Shown here in pieces: positions 17,604 through 25,929 of a stretch of DNA of 64,000 bases (the stretch's first letter is position 1; every line of letters begins with the position of its first letter). Location: contig CAZOLR010000009.1 in assembly GCA_964580905.1 (NCBI GenBank), positions 3,581 through 67,580 of the forward strand, read 5' to 3'. This DNA comes from G041228335 sp964580905. Lineage in GTDB: Bacteria > Pseudomonadota > Alphaproteobacteria > Puniceispirillales > UBA1172. A program made the position numbers and the translations under genes. The notes beneath the pieces were generated by a model. It was not told the origin of the DNA and made no database searches. It saw only the letters and a program-made list of their open reading frames with translations.

Positions 17604-18359
17604 TTAGTCCTCATTCTCTTCTAGTATAGAAAGATCCAGTCCAAATCGTCCCGCGATATCTTCATAAGCGTCTATCAGACCTCCGAGATCCTGGCGGAAA
17701 CGATCCTTGTCTTTCTTCTCACCCGTTTTCATGTCCCACAGACGGCAGTTGTCCGGGCTGATTTCATCGGCCAGCAGGATGGTTCCATCTTCGTTAAGCC
17801 GGCCGAATTCAAGCTTGAAATCAATAAGGCGAATGCCGATCTCCCGGAAGAGATTTCCGAGAATACTATTAACCTTGTTTGTCAGTTTTATAATTGTATC
17901 AAGTTCCCCTGCCGAGGCGATGTCAAATGCCAGAATATGTTCACGACCAATGATGGGGTCATTAAGGGCATCTTCTTTGAGATAGAATTCAAGCAGCGGT
18001 TCGGCAAGAATATCACCTTCCTTAACCGGGATGATTTTACCTCCCAGCCTTTTGACAAGAGATCCGGCGGCCACATTCCTTATAACCACCTCAACAGGAA
18101 TGATGGACACCTTACGGACAAGTTGTTCACGCCTGTTGATACGCTTTATAAAGTGCGTGGGCAAACCATGGGCAGCCATCTCGCCCATGATGAATTCTGA
18201 AATTATGTTGTTGAGCACACCCTTGCCGGCAATAACATCATGCTTCACGGCATTGAATGCGGTGGCGTCATCCTTGAAATACTGGATCAGTGTATCCGGT
18301 TCAGGCCCGACAAAGAGTGTCTTGGCCTTCCCGTCATAGAGTTGTTTGCGCTGCGCCAT
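17604..18359 (-). CDS. purC: SAICAR synthetase
   Basis: Phosphoribosylaminoimidazole-succinocarboxamide synthase joins CAIR and aspartate with ATP. The 251-residue protein has the N-terminal LYDGKAKTLF phosphate-binding segment, the VIPVEVVIRNVAAGSLVKR block (residues 91-109) and the LADEISPDNCRLWD signature near residue 196. Length is at the usual value for short bacterial PurC. It is 94 bases downstream of purB; many alphaproteobacteria carry a small DUF1476 gene at this point, and none is visible here. Confidence 0.97.
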   Translation of the reverse strand: MAQRKQLYDGKAKTLFVGPEPDTLIQYFKDDATAFNAVKHDVIAGKGVLNNIISEFIMGEMAAHGLPTHFIKRINRREQLVRKVSIIPVEVVIRNVAAGSLVKRLGGKIIPVKEGDILAEPLLEFYLKEDALNDPIIGREHILAFDIASAGELDTIIKLTNKVNSILGNLFREIGIRLIDFKLEFGRLNEDGTILLADEISPDNCRLWDMKTGEKKDKDRFRQDLGGLIDAYEDIAGRFGLDLSILEENED

Positions 18360-18453
18360 GGAACCTGGTCAGACAAAGACGTGGTGAATTGAAAGAATCT
18401 TAATGCAATTTATAAAGGTCTTTTTTCTGCCTGTAAACGTCGATAAACAGCGA

Positions 18454-19602
18454 TTACCGGGCAAAAACACGCTCAAAGATCGTATCGATGCGGGCAAAGT
18501 GCTGGTCAAGATCAAACAGCGCGTCAAGTTCTTCGTCACTCAGCGCCTCTTGAATGTCCGGGTCTGCCTTCAGCCGTTCAAGATATGAGCCTCCGTTNNN
18601 NNNNNNNNNNNNNNNNNNNNNNNNNNNNNNNNNNNNNNNNNNNNNNNNNNNNNNNNNNNNNNNNNNNNNNNNNNNNNNNNNNNNNNNNNNNNNNNNNCGC
18701 TCGTGCCAGAGAGCCACATTTTCTAGTGCAGGAGTAACGGCCGCCCGCACTATCCTTGCAAGCCCGGTCAGGTTTTCGGTCAACACCGGATTGCGTTTGT
18801 GCGGCATGGCCGATGAGCCTTTTTGTCCCGGTGAGAAATATTCTTCGGCTTCGCGGACTTCGGTGCGTTGCATGTGTCGTATCTCCACCGCCAGCCGTTC
18901 AACCGATGAAGCAACCACGCCAAGGGTGGAAAAATACATGGCATGCCTGTCACGGGGAATGACCTGCGTGGAATGTGTTTCCGGCACCAGTCCCATACGG
19001 TCCGCCACGTGGCTTTCCACCAGAGGATCGATATGCGCATATGTTCCAACCGCCCCGGATATCTTGCACGTGGCAATTTCCTCTCTTGCGGCTATCAGTC
19101 GCTTTTTAGCGCGGGCAAATTCTGCATAAAACCCTGCAAGTTTAAGCCCGAAACTGACCGGCTCGGCATGGATGCCGTGGCTTCGTCCAATGGTCGGTGT
19201 ATATTTATGTTCTTCCGCGCGCGTCCGGAGCGCATCAAGCAGTTGATCAATTCCGTCTATCAGAAGATTGGTTGCGCGGGTAAGCTGCACGGCCAGAGTG
19301 GTGTCCAGCACATCAGATGAGGTCATGCCCTGATGGATGAAACGAGCTTCCGGGCCGACAAATCCGGCCACGCTTGTCAGAAAAGCGATAACGTCATGCT
19401 TTGTTTCACGTTCAATCCTGTCAATCTCTTCAATATTGAAATCTGCTTTCTCACGAATGATGGCCGCCGCCTCTTCGGGGATAACACCAAGCTTTGCCTG
19501 AGCGTCGCAGGCATGAACTTCAATTTCAAGCCAGATACGGAAGCGGCTTTCATCGGACCAGATTTGCTGCATTTGCTGACGGGAATAGCGTGGGATCATC
19601 AT
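18454..19602 (-). CDS. purB: adenylosuccinate lyase (interrupted by an assembly gap)
   Basis: Catalyses two fumarate-releasing steps of purine synthesis (SAICAR to AICAR; adenylosuccinate to AMP). The N-terminal part is clear: IPRYSRQQM start, the TSSDVLDT substrate loop near residue 94, RSHGIHAEPVSFG with the catalytic His near 142, and the SSAMPHKRNP superfamily signature near 265. An N run at 18598-18697 removes the part after ENVALWHE; reading resumes with GGSYLERL and ends normally. By comparison with family length (about 430 residues), some 84 residues are missing, not the 33-34 that 100 N imply, so coordinates across the gap are nominal. I see no reason to call it a pseudogene. Confidence 0.93.
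   Translation of the reverse strand: MMIPRYSRQQMQQIWSDESRFRIWLEIEVHACDAQAKLGVIPEEAAAIIREKADFNIEEIDRIERETKHDVIAFLTSVAGFVGPEARFIHQGMTSSDVLDTTLAVQLTRATNLLIDGIDQLLDALRTRAEEHKYTPTIGRSHGIHAEPVSFGLKLAGFYAEFARAKKRLIAAREEIATCKISGAVGTYAHIDPLVESHVADRMGLVPETHSTQVIPRDRHAMYFSTLGVVASSVERLAVEIRHMQRTEVREAEEYFSPGQKGSSAMPHKRNPVLTENLTGLARIVRAAVTPALENVALWHEXXXXXXXXXXXXXXXXXXXXXXXXXXXXXXXXXXNGGSYLERLKADPDIQEALSDEELDALFDLDQHFARIDTIFERVFAR
18598..18697. other. assembly gap, exactly 100 N
   Basis: One hundred ambiguous bases inside purB. A round 100 is the usual placeholder for a gap of unknown size. The flanking sequence stays in the purB frame on both sides, so the two contigs are joined in the right order and orientation. 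Confidence 0.99.
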
Positions 19603-19682
19603 TCATTCCATCTGATATTGATCAAAGAATTGTTGCATAGCATTTCGTGCCGTATTTTTCTACTTAATGTCTTAAATAAAAA

Positions 19683-20399
19683 TCAGATCAGACCCATTGT
19701 TTTGAAACTCGAACAGCTGTTCGGGCTGATGATCAGGTGATCATGAAGGATTATATCAACGTTTCTCAGCGCATCCCGTATTGTTCGTGTCATTTCTATA
19801 TCTTGTTTTGACGGGGTGGTGTCTCCGGAAGGGTGGTTATGAACCAGAATGATTGCCACCGCTTTTTTCAATACAGCCTCACGCACCACTTCTCGTGTGT
19901 AGATATTGACTTTGTTGACCGTCCCTTCGGCAAGAATGTCGGATGCGATGAGTCTGTTGCGGGAATCAAGATAAAGAACAGCTATTTTCTCACCACGTTC
20001 AAAACCTATTTCATTCCGGCAGTAGTGGACCACCGTCTGCCAGGAAGACAGCACATTATTGCTGAGCAATTCTTCGCGCAGCATTTCTCCGGTCAGCCGT
20101 TGCAGCAATTTGAAAAATACCACCACGTTCTCTCCGATACCTGGGATTTCCAGGAGATCTTCCGGCTCGGAATAAATCAGACGCTGAACGGTCTTGTGTT
20201 TTGCGAGCAAGGTTTTTGCCAATACTTTCGTATCTTTTCGGGGGATACAGAAATGCAATAGCATTTCAATGACTTCATAGTCATAGAGGCTTGCTGTGCC
20301 AGATGTCATAACCTTGTGACGCAAGCGTTCACGATGGCCAGTATGAAGATGTGATGCTGAATTTTTCTGCCCGCGTGTTTCCGTCATTTCTCCCACCAT
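19683..20399 (-). CDS. radC: RadC-family JAB/JAMM domain protein
   Basis: A 238-residue RadC protein with an N-terminal helix-hairpin-helix-like region (DLLEIPGIGENV near residue 83) and a C-terminal JAB domain. The JAMM metal motif is intact: HNHPSGDTTPSKQD near residue 190, with a downstream acidic residue. Despite the name, no DNA-repair activity is firmly established for RadC. The ATG at 20399 is used; a TTG just upstream adds one residue. It follows map by about 120 bases; sfsA-map-radC is a recurring alphaproteobacterial order. Confidence 0.93.
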   Translation of the reverse strand: MVGEMTETRGQKNSASHLHTGHRERLRHKVMTSGTASLYDYEVIEMLLHFCIPRKDTKVLAKTLLAKHKTVQRLIYSEPEDLLEIPGIGENVVVFFKLLQRLTGEMLREELLSNNVLSSWQTVVHYCRNEIGFERGEKIAVLYLDSRNRLIASDILAEGTVNKVNIYTREVVREAVLKKAVAIILVHNHPSGDTTPSKQDIEMTRTIRDALRNVDIILHDHLIISPNSCSSFKTMGLI

Positions 20400-20522
20400 C
20401 AAGTAAACGAAGGGGCCAAAATAACGACCGGGCCAAAAAACCTGCTACAATTTTAGGTTAAAGAAAAGTTCCTTGCAACGCGCTTTTCTTTTCGGGGTTG
20501 GCCGATGGTTGATGTGTCCGGG

Positions 20523-21320
20523 TTATTCACCGGAATAGGGCGGTTTTGTCAGCCCGGCAGGGGAAAGGGTGAATATTTCCACACCATCAGCTGTGACGCC
20601 GACCGAATGCTCAAACTGAGCTGAAAGTCCGCGATCACGTGTCACGGCAGTCCAGCCGTCTGCCAGAAGTTTCACCTGCCAGGTGCCGGTATTGATCATC
20701 GGCTCAATCGTGAAAATCATTCCTTCTTCAAGGACCATGCCCTCACCGGGTTCGCCGTAATGCAGGACAGTGGGGGCCGCGTGAAAACTGCGGCCAAGAC
20801 CATGACCGGTGAAATCTCTCACCACGGAAAAACGCGCAGCTTCGGCAAATTCCTGTATCGCATGGCCGATATCACCCAGCGTATTGCCTGGCCTGACGGC
20901 ACGGATGCCACGCATCATGGCCTCATAGGTCACGTCGGTCAGTCTTCTGGCCTTTACCGAAGGAGGGCCAACCCAATACATCCGGCTGGTGTCTCCATAC
21001 CAACCGTCCAGAATAACCGTCACATCGATATTGAGTATATCTCCATCATGAAGAACTTTTTCAGATGGGATGCCGTGGCAGACAACGTGGTTGACAGAAA
21101 TGCAGGTGGCTTTGGGAAAGCCTTTGTAGTTCAGAGGGGCAGGAACAGCACCATGATCTTCGATAAAGCGATGGCAGATATCATTAAGCTCAAGCGTAGT
21201 TACGCCAGCTTTTACAAAAGGGGTGATGTAATCCAGGGTTTCTGCGGCCAGTCGGCCGGCTCTTCGCATGCCTTCAAAACCGCTCTCATCATGGCGTATT
21301 ACAGGTTCAACTCGCATCAT
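20523..21320 (-). CDS. map: type I methionine aminopeptidase
   Basis: Removes the initiator methionine from nascent proteins. The 265-residue protein shows the five metal ligands of the pita-bread fold: Asp in LNIDVTVIL, Asp in YGDTSRMYWVG, His in TGHGLGRSFH, Glu in FTIEPMIN and Glu in SAQFEHSVGV. The substrate His is in NHVVCHGIP. The ATG overlaps the sfsA stop by 4 bases, so the two are translationally coupled. Confidence 0.96.
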   Translation of the reverse strand: MMRVEPVIRHDESGFEGMRRAGRLAAETLDYITPFVKAGVTTLELNDICHRFIEDHGAVPAPLNYKGFPKATCISVNHVVCHGIPSEKVLHDGDILNIDVTVILDGWYGDTSRMYWVGPPSVKARRLTDVTYEAMMRGIRAVRPGNTLGDIGHAIQEFAEAARFSVVRDFTGHGLGRSFHAAPTVLHYGEPGEGMVLEEGMIFTIEPMINTGTWQVKLLADGWTAVTRDRGLSAQFEHSVGVTADGVEIFTLSPAGLTKPPYSGE

Positions 21321-22054
21321 ACGTCTCGTTTGGTCTGCAACAAGGTGGTATCAATCGGCACTGCCTCGCTGATCTTGATCTCCCGGGTGCTGATGTTGCA
21401 ACGCCAAGCTTCCATATGCACACCAGCATCGCGTGCATTCATAAATGCCTCTGCATAGACCGGATCAATATCGTCTGCAAGCGTAAACCGGTCGCCATCC
21501 CCACGCTGGATAACGTATAACATGGCTGCCTTTTCGCCGTTGCGGGCGATATCAGCAAGAACGCGAAGGTGTTTTGCTCCCCGGGATGTCACGGAATCAG
21601 GAAATTCCATCGCGCCGGGATTAGGGCCATCGGGTCGTGCCAGATGGACATTCTTGACTTCAAGATAGAGGCTTTCGCCGGTTTCGGGATTCCGAAGGCG
21701 AAAGTCAAAGCGTGTACCCTTGCTGTAGGTGAACTCTGGGATGATCTCTGAAAATGGTCTGAAAACCGGCACCAGACCTTCTTGAAGGGCTTCCATGGTA
21801 AGTTTGTTGGGGATATTGGTGTTGATTCCGACAAGTACGCCATCTGCCTTTACGAGTTCAAGCGTTTTCCTGAGCTTGCGGGCGGGATTATCAGAGGTGG
21901 AACACCAAACATCCATGCCAGCCTCTTTGAGGCCGGTCATCGCGCCCGGATTAGGGCAGTGGACCGTCTCCACCACACCGTTGAAATCCACATCTGCCAG
22001 AAATCTTTTGTAGCGTTTGACGAGAATACCTTTGGTCAATTCCGGCAGTTGCAT
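21317..22054 (-). CDS. sfsA: SfsA-family nuclease/sugar fermentation stimulation protein
   Basis: A 245-residue SfsA protein. Conserved blocks are VKRYKRFLADV near the start, CPNPGAMTG near residue 33, YSKGTRFDFRL near residue 110, and LYLEVKNVHL near 129, which holds the nuclease-like Glu-x-Lys. Members have been described as DNA-binding or as nucleases; the physiological role is unsettled. It is first in the sfsA-map pair and diverges from the CinA-type gene across an 85-base promoter region. Confidence 0.94.
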   Translation of the reverse strand: MQLPELTKGILVKRYKRFLADVDFNGVVETVHCPNPGAMTGLKEAGMDVWCSTSDNPARKLRKTLELVKADGVLVGINTNIPNKLTMEALQEGLVPVFRPFSEIIPEFTYSKGTRFDFRLRNPETGESLYLEVKNVHLARPDGPNPGAMEFPDSVTSRGAKHLRVLADIARNGEKAAMLYVIQRGDGDRFTLADDIDPVYAEAFMNARDAGVHMEAWRCNISTREIKISEAVPIDTTLLQTKRDV

Positions 22055-22139
22055 GAGGCACCTCAGCTAAAAGGGTGGTTATTCCAATAAATCATATGTA
22101 TAGACATAAAACATCACCGTATATTCAAAAGGTCATTTT

Positions 22140-22910
22140 ATGCAACCAACTGCGGCAATCATCATTATAGGCGATGAAATTCTGAGCGGGCGAACCGCAG
22201 ATAAAAATATAAACTGGCTGGCCTCTGTTTTATACGAACGGGGCATCAGGCTTACGGAAGCCAGGGTAATCGGTGATAACGAAAAACGGATCATTGAAAC
22301 CGTACAGACGCTATCTTCAGCGAATGATATGGTCTTTACCTCAGGCGGTATCGGGCCGACCCATGATGATATTACCACGTCATGTATTGCCAGGGCGTTT
22401 GGTGTAAACGTGATCCGTCATCCTGAGGCCGATCAACGCCTGATCGACCATTATGCCGGAACCGGCCTCGAATACAACAAAGCACGGCAGAAGATGGCTG
22501 ATATTCCTGAAGGTGCTGAACTGATCGACAATCCCGTTTCCGCGGCACCCGGTTTTATTCTCAAAAATGTTTATGTTCTGCCGGGTGTCCCCTCCATCCT
22601 TCAGGCCATGGTAGAGAATATGGGAGACCGGCTTCCCGGTGGCACAAAGGCTCATCGCCTGACGGTTCAGACCGACATTGGTGAAGGATCGCTGGCAGAG
22701 GGACTGGCTCGTGTCGAAGCTGAATTCAAAGGTGTTTCGGTAGGGAGTTACCCCTGGTTCAAGCCGGGAACATACGGCACCGCGCTGGTTGTCACAGGGC
22801 TTGAGAAAAACCTTGTTGAATCCGCAGCGATGGCACTTGTCGCTCTGGTGGAGAGTTTTGGCGGTAAAGGCTTTATCGATGAGAAGGTAATCGGCGGCAA
22901 TACCCCATGA
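22140..22910 (+). CDS. CinA-type molybdopterin-binding domain protein
   Basis: A 256-residue stand-alone MoaB/Mog-like (CinA N-terminal) domain protein. It begins with AAIIIIGDEILSGRTADKN, continues with the GGIGPTHDD motif near residue 69, and has VLPGVPSILQAM near residue 143. The C-terminal CinA nicotinamide-nucleotide deamidase domain is absent, so it cannot be assumed to do NMN deamidation. The molecular role of the short form is not known. Ribosome site AAAAGG precedes the ATG. Confidence 0.88.
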   Translation: MQPTAAIIIIGDEILSGRTADKNINWLASVLYERGIRLTEARVIGDNEKRIIETVQTLSSANDMVFTSGGIGPTHDDITTSCIARAFGVNVIRHPEADQRLIDHYAGTGLEYNKARQKMADIPEGAELIDNPVSAAPGFILKNVYVLPGVPSILQAMVENMGDRLPGGTKAHRLTVQTDIGEGSLAEGLARVEAEFKGVSVGSYPWFKPGTYGTALVVTGLEKNLVESAAMALVALVESFGGKGFIDEKVIGGNTP

Positions 22911-22949
22911 TCCTTTTATTAAATCAAGGATGGCATCCGAAATCGTGTA

Positions 22950-23795
22950 CTACCCCCAAGGACCTTTGCGCCGGGTATTTTGCCGGTTGATGGAAGGGAT
23001 ATCCGTGCGGCCCGGCCGACGATACCTGTATCTTGCCTTGAATTCATCCCTGACCTGACGTCCCGGCACCGGAGAAATATCCCATTGCGGTGGTTCTTCC
23101 TGCTTTGGCAACAGAACCACACCTTTGCGCCGGAAGAAAGGCGTGAGTACAAGTCCGGCAAGAAAACCTCCGATATGGGCAAAATAGGCGGTGCCTCCAC
23201 CATCACCTGCAAGGGAAGATGGCGCGGCAACAAACTGCAATAATATCCATACGCCCAGCACAACAAAGGCCGGTATGTGTATCCATCGGATAAAGATCAG
23301 GATTACCATAATAACCCGGACTTTCGCACGGGGGAACATAAGCAGATACGCGGCAAGAACCCCGGCAATAGCTCCTGACGCACCAACAAGAGGCGTGGTT
23401 GAGTCTGGATTGATCAGTACATGGGCAAGGGACGCTGCCATACCGCAACTAAGATAGAACACCAGAAATCTGAACGACCCCATCCGGTCTTCCACATTGT
23501 CAGCAAAAATCCAGAGATAGAGCATGTTGCCGCCCAGATGCATCCAGCCACCATGAAGAAAGGTTGAAGAAACAAGTGTTGCCCAGGAAGGAATAGAGCG
23601 GAGATCTTCCGGAAGATCAGCCTCTCCGGTCACAAGGGCTGGAATAGTGGCATACCGGAGCAGAATTTCATATTGGCCGCGGTCGGGCTGAGTTGCTTGT
23701 ATCAGAAAAATCAGGATGCAAAGCGCAAGAATAATCCAGCTTACCAATGGGGGCCTGCTGGTCGGATTATCATCAAAGAGAGGAAGGAAGAACAT
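22950..23795 (-). CDS. rhomboid-family intramembrane serine protease
   Basis: A 281-residue inner-membrane protein with about six or seven membrane segments. The rhomboid dyad is complete: Ser140 in GASGAIAG and His207 in AHIGGFLAG. The HGGWMHLGGNMLYLWIF block near residue 80 supplies the L1/helix 2 His-Asn pair. A basic, poorly conserved cytoplasmic tail of about 55 residues follows the last helix. Substrate unknown. AAGGA precedes the ATG. It is convergent with the CinA-type gene, 39 bases between stops. Confidence 0.93.
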   Translation of the reverse strand: MFFLPLFDDNPTSRPPLVSWIILALCILIFLIQATQPDRGQYEILLRYATIPALVTGEADLPEDLRSIPSWATLVSSTFLHGGWMHLGGNMLYLWIFADNVEDRMGSFRFLVFYLSCGMAASLAHVLINPDSTTPLVGASGAIAGVLAAYLLMFPRAKVRVIMVILIFIRWIHIPAFVVLGVWILLQFVAAPSSLAGDGGGTAYFAHIGGFLAGLVLTPFFRRKGVVLLPKQEEPPQWDISPVPGRQVRDEFKARYRYRRPGRTDIPSINRQNTRRKGPWG

Positions 23796-23907
23796 ATGCC
23801 GGTTTTTTCCTTAAGTCGCATCTATGATGCAGGCAAGATCAAGTTTAGTCCAGAATGTGCAGATATTGCACTTGAAATCGGCGCCCGGTCTCTGTAGTGA
23901 GATGAGT

Positions 23908-23934
23908 GCTGTTTGATATAAACTTATCAACAGC
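23908..23934. repeat. inverted repeat upstream of tRNA-Leu
   Basis: GCTGTTTGATA (23908-23918) and TATCAACAGC (23925-23934) form a 10-bp stem with one bulged T and a 6-base spacer, ending 17 bases before the tRNA. No T run follows on either strand, so it is not an ordinary terminator. It may be a binding site or chance. Confidence 0.4.
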
Positions 23935-23951
23935 CAGTCAGGGTCTGGTAT

Positions 23952-24038
23952 GGGAGCGTGGCGGAATTGGTAGACGCAAACGACTTAAAATCGTTTATCT
24001 TCAATGGTGTACGGGTTCGAGTCCCGTCGCTCCCACCA
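23952..24038 (+). tRNA. tRNA-Leu(UAA)
   Basis: An 87-base class II tRNA. The acceptor arm GGGAGCG pairs with CGCTCCC, and discriminator A and CCA are encoded at the 3' end. The D arm carries GGTAGACGC, typical of tRNA-Leu. The anticodon loop CTTAAAA has TAA at 23986-23988. A long variable arm precedes the T arm with GGTTCGAGTCC. No integrase or repeated 3' end is seen nearby, so it does not appear to be a used attachment site in this window. Confidence 0.98.
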
Positions 24039-24053
24039 CCTTGGCGGAGCCTG

Positions 24054-24608
24054 TCACAAATTCAGTACGGTTGTTGTGAACAGTTTTGCGCTTTTATTTA
24101 AGGCGGCACTCCAGTCCTCGGCCGCATTACTATCGGCTTTATCGGAAACATATTTGAAACACCAGAATGGCAGGCCTAGCGTCATACATAAATTAGCGAT
24201 GGCGTAAGCCTCCATATCAACAAGATCAGTTTTTAACTCAGGCATGTTCTCCACAAAACTATCACCCGTGCCAATGCTTGCTCCGGGTCGGCCAATATCA
24301 ATCGGACCTTCATCTTCAAAAGGAGTCTGACCAAGGGAAAAACCAAGGCCGCGGACATCCATATCACGTTGGTAAAACCGAGTGACATCGACAATTCCGG
24401 CAAGATTATCCGACAGTGCTCCTGCTGTTCCGAAATTAATTACGGTTTGTGGTCTGTTTTCAATGATGGCCTGAAAGCCGCGTATGGCGGCGTTAACCTT
24501 GCCCACCCCAGTATAGCGAATTGTCCACCCTGGCGCAGCTGAATGAGGCAACTCATCTTCAAGCGCGACAAGAATAAGGCTGGTAGATGGATCAAATCTA
24601 GGCATCAT
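24054..24608 (-). CDS. MTA/SAH nucleosidase-like phosphorylase-superfamily protein
   Basis: A compact (184-residue) member of the nucleoside phosphorylase superfamily, probably splitting 5'-methylthioadenosine or S-adenosylhomocysteine to adenine. The family's key places are present: VALEDEL near the N-terminus (catalytic Glu), NFGTAGALSDNL (phosphate/ribose loop), DMEAYAIA (ribose-binding Met-Glu) and VSDKAD (catalytic Asp, SDxAD). Typical MTA nucleosidases have about 230 residues, so loops are trimmed. It overlaps apt by 11 bases and is translated after it; apt would capture the adenine released, supporting the assignment. Confidence 0.82.
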   Translation of the reverse strand: MMPRFDPSTSLILVALEDELPHSAAPGWTIRYTGVGKVNAAIRGFQAIIENRPQTVINFGTAGALSDNLAGIVDVTRFYQRDMDVRGLGFSLGQTPFEDEGPIDIGRPGASIGTGDSFVENMPELKTDLVDMEAYAIANLCMTLGLPFWCFKYVSDKADSNAAEDWSAALNKSAKLFTTTVLNL

Positions 24609-25122
24609 ATTTCAGCAGTGAGATAAGTGGCATGCCAATATTCTCACGTCCTTTCAGTTCAGCAAGTTCAATGATAACGGCGGTAGCCACAGGATCAGCG
24701 CCAAGACGGCGAAGTAACTTTGCAGCAGCTTCTACGGTCCCACCTGTGGCCAGCAAGTCATCGATGATTACAATACGTTTTCCCTTTATGGGTGTATCCG
24801 CTTGGATGGTTAAGGTGTTCACGCCATATTCAAGTGCATAGGATTCTTCAATCAGATTGCCAGGGAGTTTCCCCGGCTTTCGAATTAACAATGATCCCTT
24901 GTTGAAAATGTTCGCAAGCAGGGTTGAGAAAAGAAACCCCCGGGATTCTATTCCGGCAAAATAATCCGGCATATAAGGCCCAATCTTTGCCTCTAAAATA
25001 TCAATAACAATTTTCATCGCTTCAGGCGATGCCAGCATCGGGCTGATATCCCGAAAAAGAATGCCCTCTTTAGGAAAATCCGGATATTGAGCAATATAGC
25101 GTTCAAGTTCAGGTTTAGTCAT
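24598..25122 (-). CDS. apt: adenine phosphoribosyltransferase
   Basis: Converts adenine and PRPP to AMP. The 174-residue protein has the PRPP-binding motif VIIDDLLATGGT near residues 117-128, the adenine-site FPKEGILFRDISPML at the N-terminus, and the flexible RKPGKLPG loop near residue 82. The ATG lies downstream of a short gap from the HCCA-isomerase-like gene. The gene overlaps the downstream nucleosidase gene, forming an adenine salvage pair. Confidence 0.95.
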   Translation of the reverse strand: MTKPELERYIAQYPDFPKEGILFRDISPMLASPEAMKIVIDILEAKIGPYMPDYFAGIESRGFLFSTLLANIFNKGSLLIRKPGKLPGNLIEESYALEYGVNTLTIQADTPIKGKRIVIIDDLLATGGTVEAAAKLLRRLGADPVATAVIIELAELKGRENIGMPLISLLKYDA

Positions 25123-25164
25123 TTCATTCCCATTTTGATGGTTTGATTTTACTATTAACCTACA

Positions 25165-25785
25165 CTACTCCCTGTCAAGGCGCCATGAGAGGAGGTCAAG
25201 CCTGTCCTGGCCCCAGAAGACTTCTCCATCAAAGACATAGGAAGGTGCGCCAAAAACGCCCTGTTCCAGTGCTTTTTCAGTGTCCTTAGCAATCAGGCTG
25301 TCAAAGTGTGCGCTGTCGGATGATGCCATTTCAACAAGTTTTGCACCATTAAGACCTGCGGCATTGAGAGTTTGGGTGACCGCATCAGGATCATCCATAT
25401 CTTTTTCTTCGGCCCACAACCCCTGAAGCACGGCCTCTGAAGCGATAAGACCATCACCAGTACCATCCAGATTAACAGCGGCAAGAATGGTATAGGCCGT
25501 CAGGCGGGTCCGGGACGGGAAATAGGCTGGCTCCACCACAAGCGGAATGTTGAGAAAATCCCGGAACCTTGCAAGTTCTTTTAAGCGATAAGCCTGTCTG
25601 GCCGGGGCTCTTTTGGGCAGGGGAAGTCCGCCTGTCTTGGGAAAGATCACCCCATAATCCACGATGCGCAAATTCACCTTTGCGTTATGCTTTTCAGCAA
25701 TATGGCGGAAACGCCGCGCCCCGAGATAGGTCCACGGGCTGACCGGGGTAAGGTAGTAATCAATTTCAATGGATTTTTCAGACAT
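25165..25785 (-). CDS. DsbA-family / 2-hydroxychromene-2-carboxylate isomerase-like protein
   Basis: A 206-residue kappa-class GST/DsbA-fold protein. N-terminal YYLTPVSPWTYLGARR has the active-site Ser that replaces the DsbA cysteine in HCCA isomerases; the C-terminal GVFGAPSYVFDGEVFWGQDRLDLL is the conserved cis-Pro and binding block. The named activity belongs to naphthalene degradation, but no such pathway is nearby, so the real reaction is probably another glutathione-dependent isomerisation or transfer. The ATG at 25785 follows AAGGAGC; the frame is open 23 codons upstream without support. Confidence 0.85.
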   Translation of the reverse strand: MSEKSIEIDYYLTPVSPWTYLGARRFRHIAEKHNAKVNLRIVDYGVIFPKTGGLPLPKRAPARQAYRLKELARFRDFLNIPLVVEPAYFPSRTRLTAYTILAAVNLDGTGDGLIASEAVLQGLWAEEKDMDDPDAVTQTLNAAGLNGAKLVEMASSDSAHFDSLIAKDTEKALEQGVFGAPSYVFDGEVFWGQDRLDLLSWRLDRE

Positions 25786-25929
25786 CTTTATCTGCTCCTT
25801 ATTTTCAGTAAATCTTGATCTCTTTCGGCTTGGGACGCCAGCATATGAAGACACACTGTTTAACCACGCAGGTTTCCCCCATGGACTGTTGCAGGAATTC
25901 TCTTCGTTTGTTCGAAACCTTTGGGGCCA

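Noticed and set aside
18454..19602. purB as a broken pseudogene
   Set aside because: The break coincides with the N run, both flanks read in the same frame, and the C-terminus is intact.
22910..22931. Hairpin ATCCTT/AAGGAT between the convergent CinA-type and rhomboid genes
   Set aside because: Only six AT-rich pairs with a 10-base loop and no T run; too weak to call a terminator.
23796..23897. A 33-codon plus-strand frame between the rhomboid gene and tRNA-Leu, with a purine-rich stretch like a strong ribosome site upstream
   Set aside because: The ribosome-site-like bases are the complement of the first Phe and Leu codons of the rhomboid gene, so they are explained by that gene. The peptide matches nothing I know.
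23952..24038. tRNA-Leu as an integration site for a mobile element
   Set aside because: No integrase, no repeat of the tRNA 3' end and only ordinary core genes follow.
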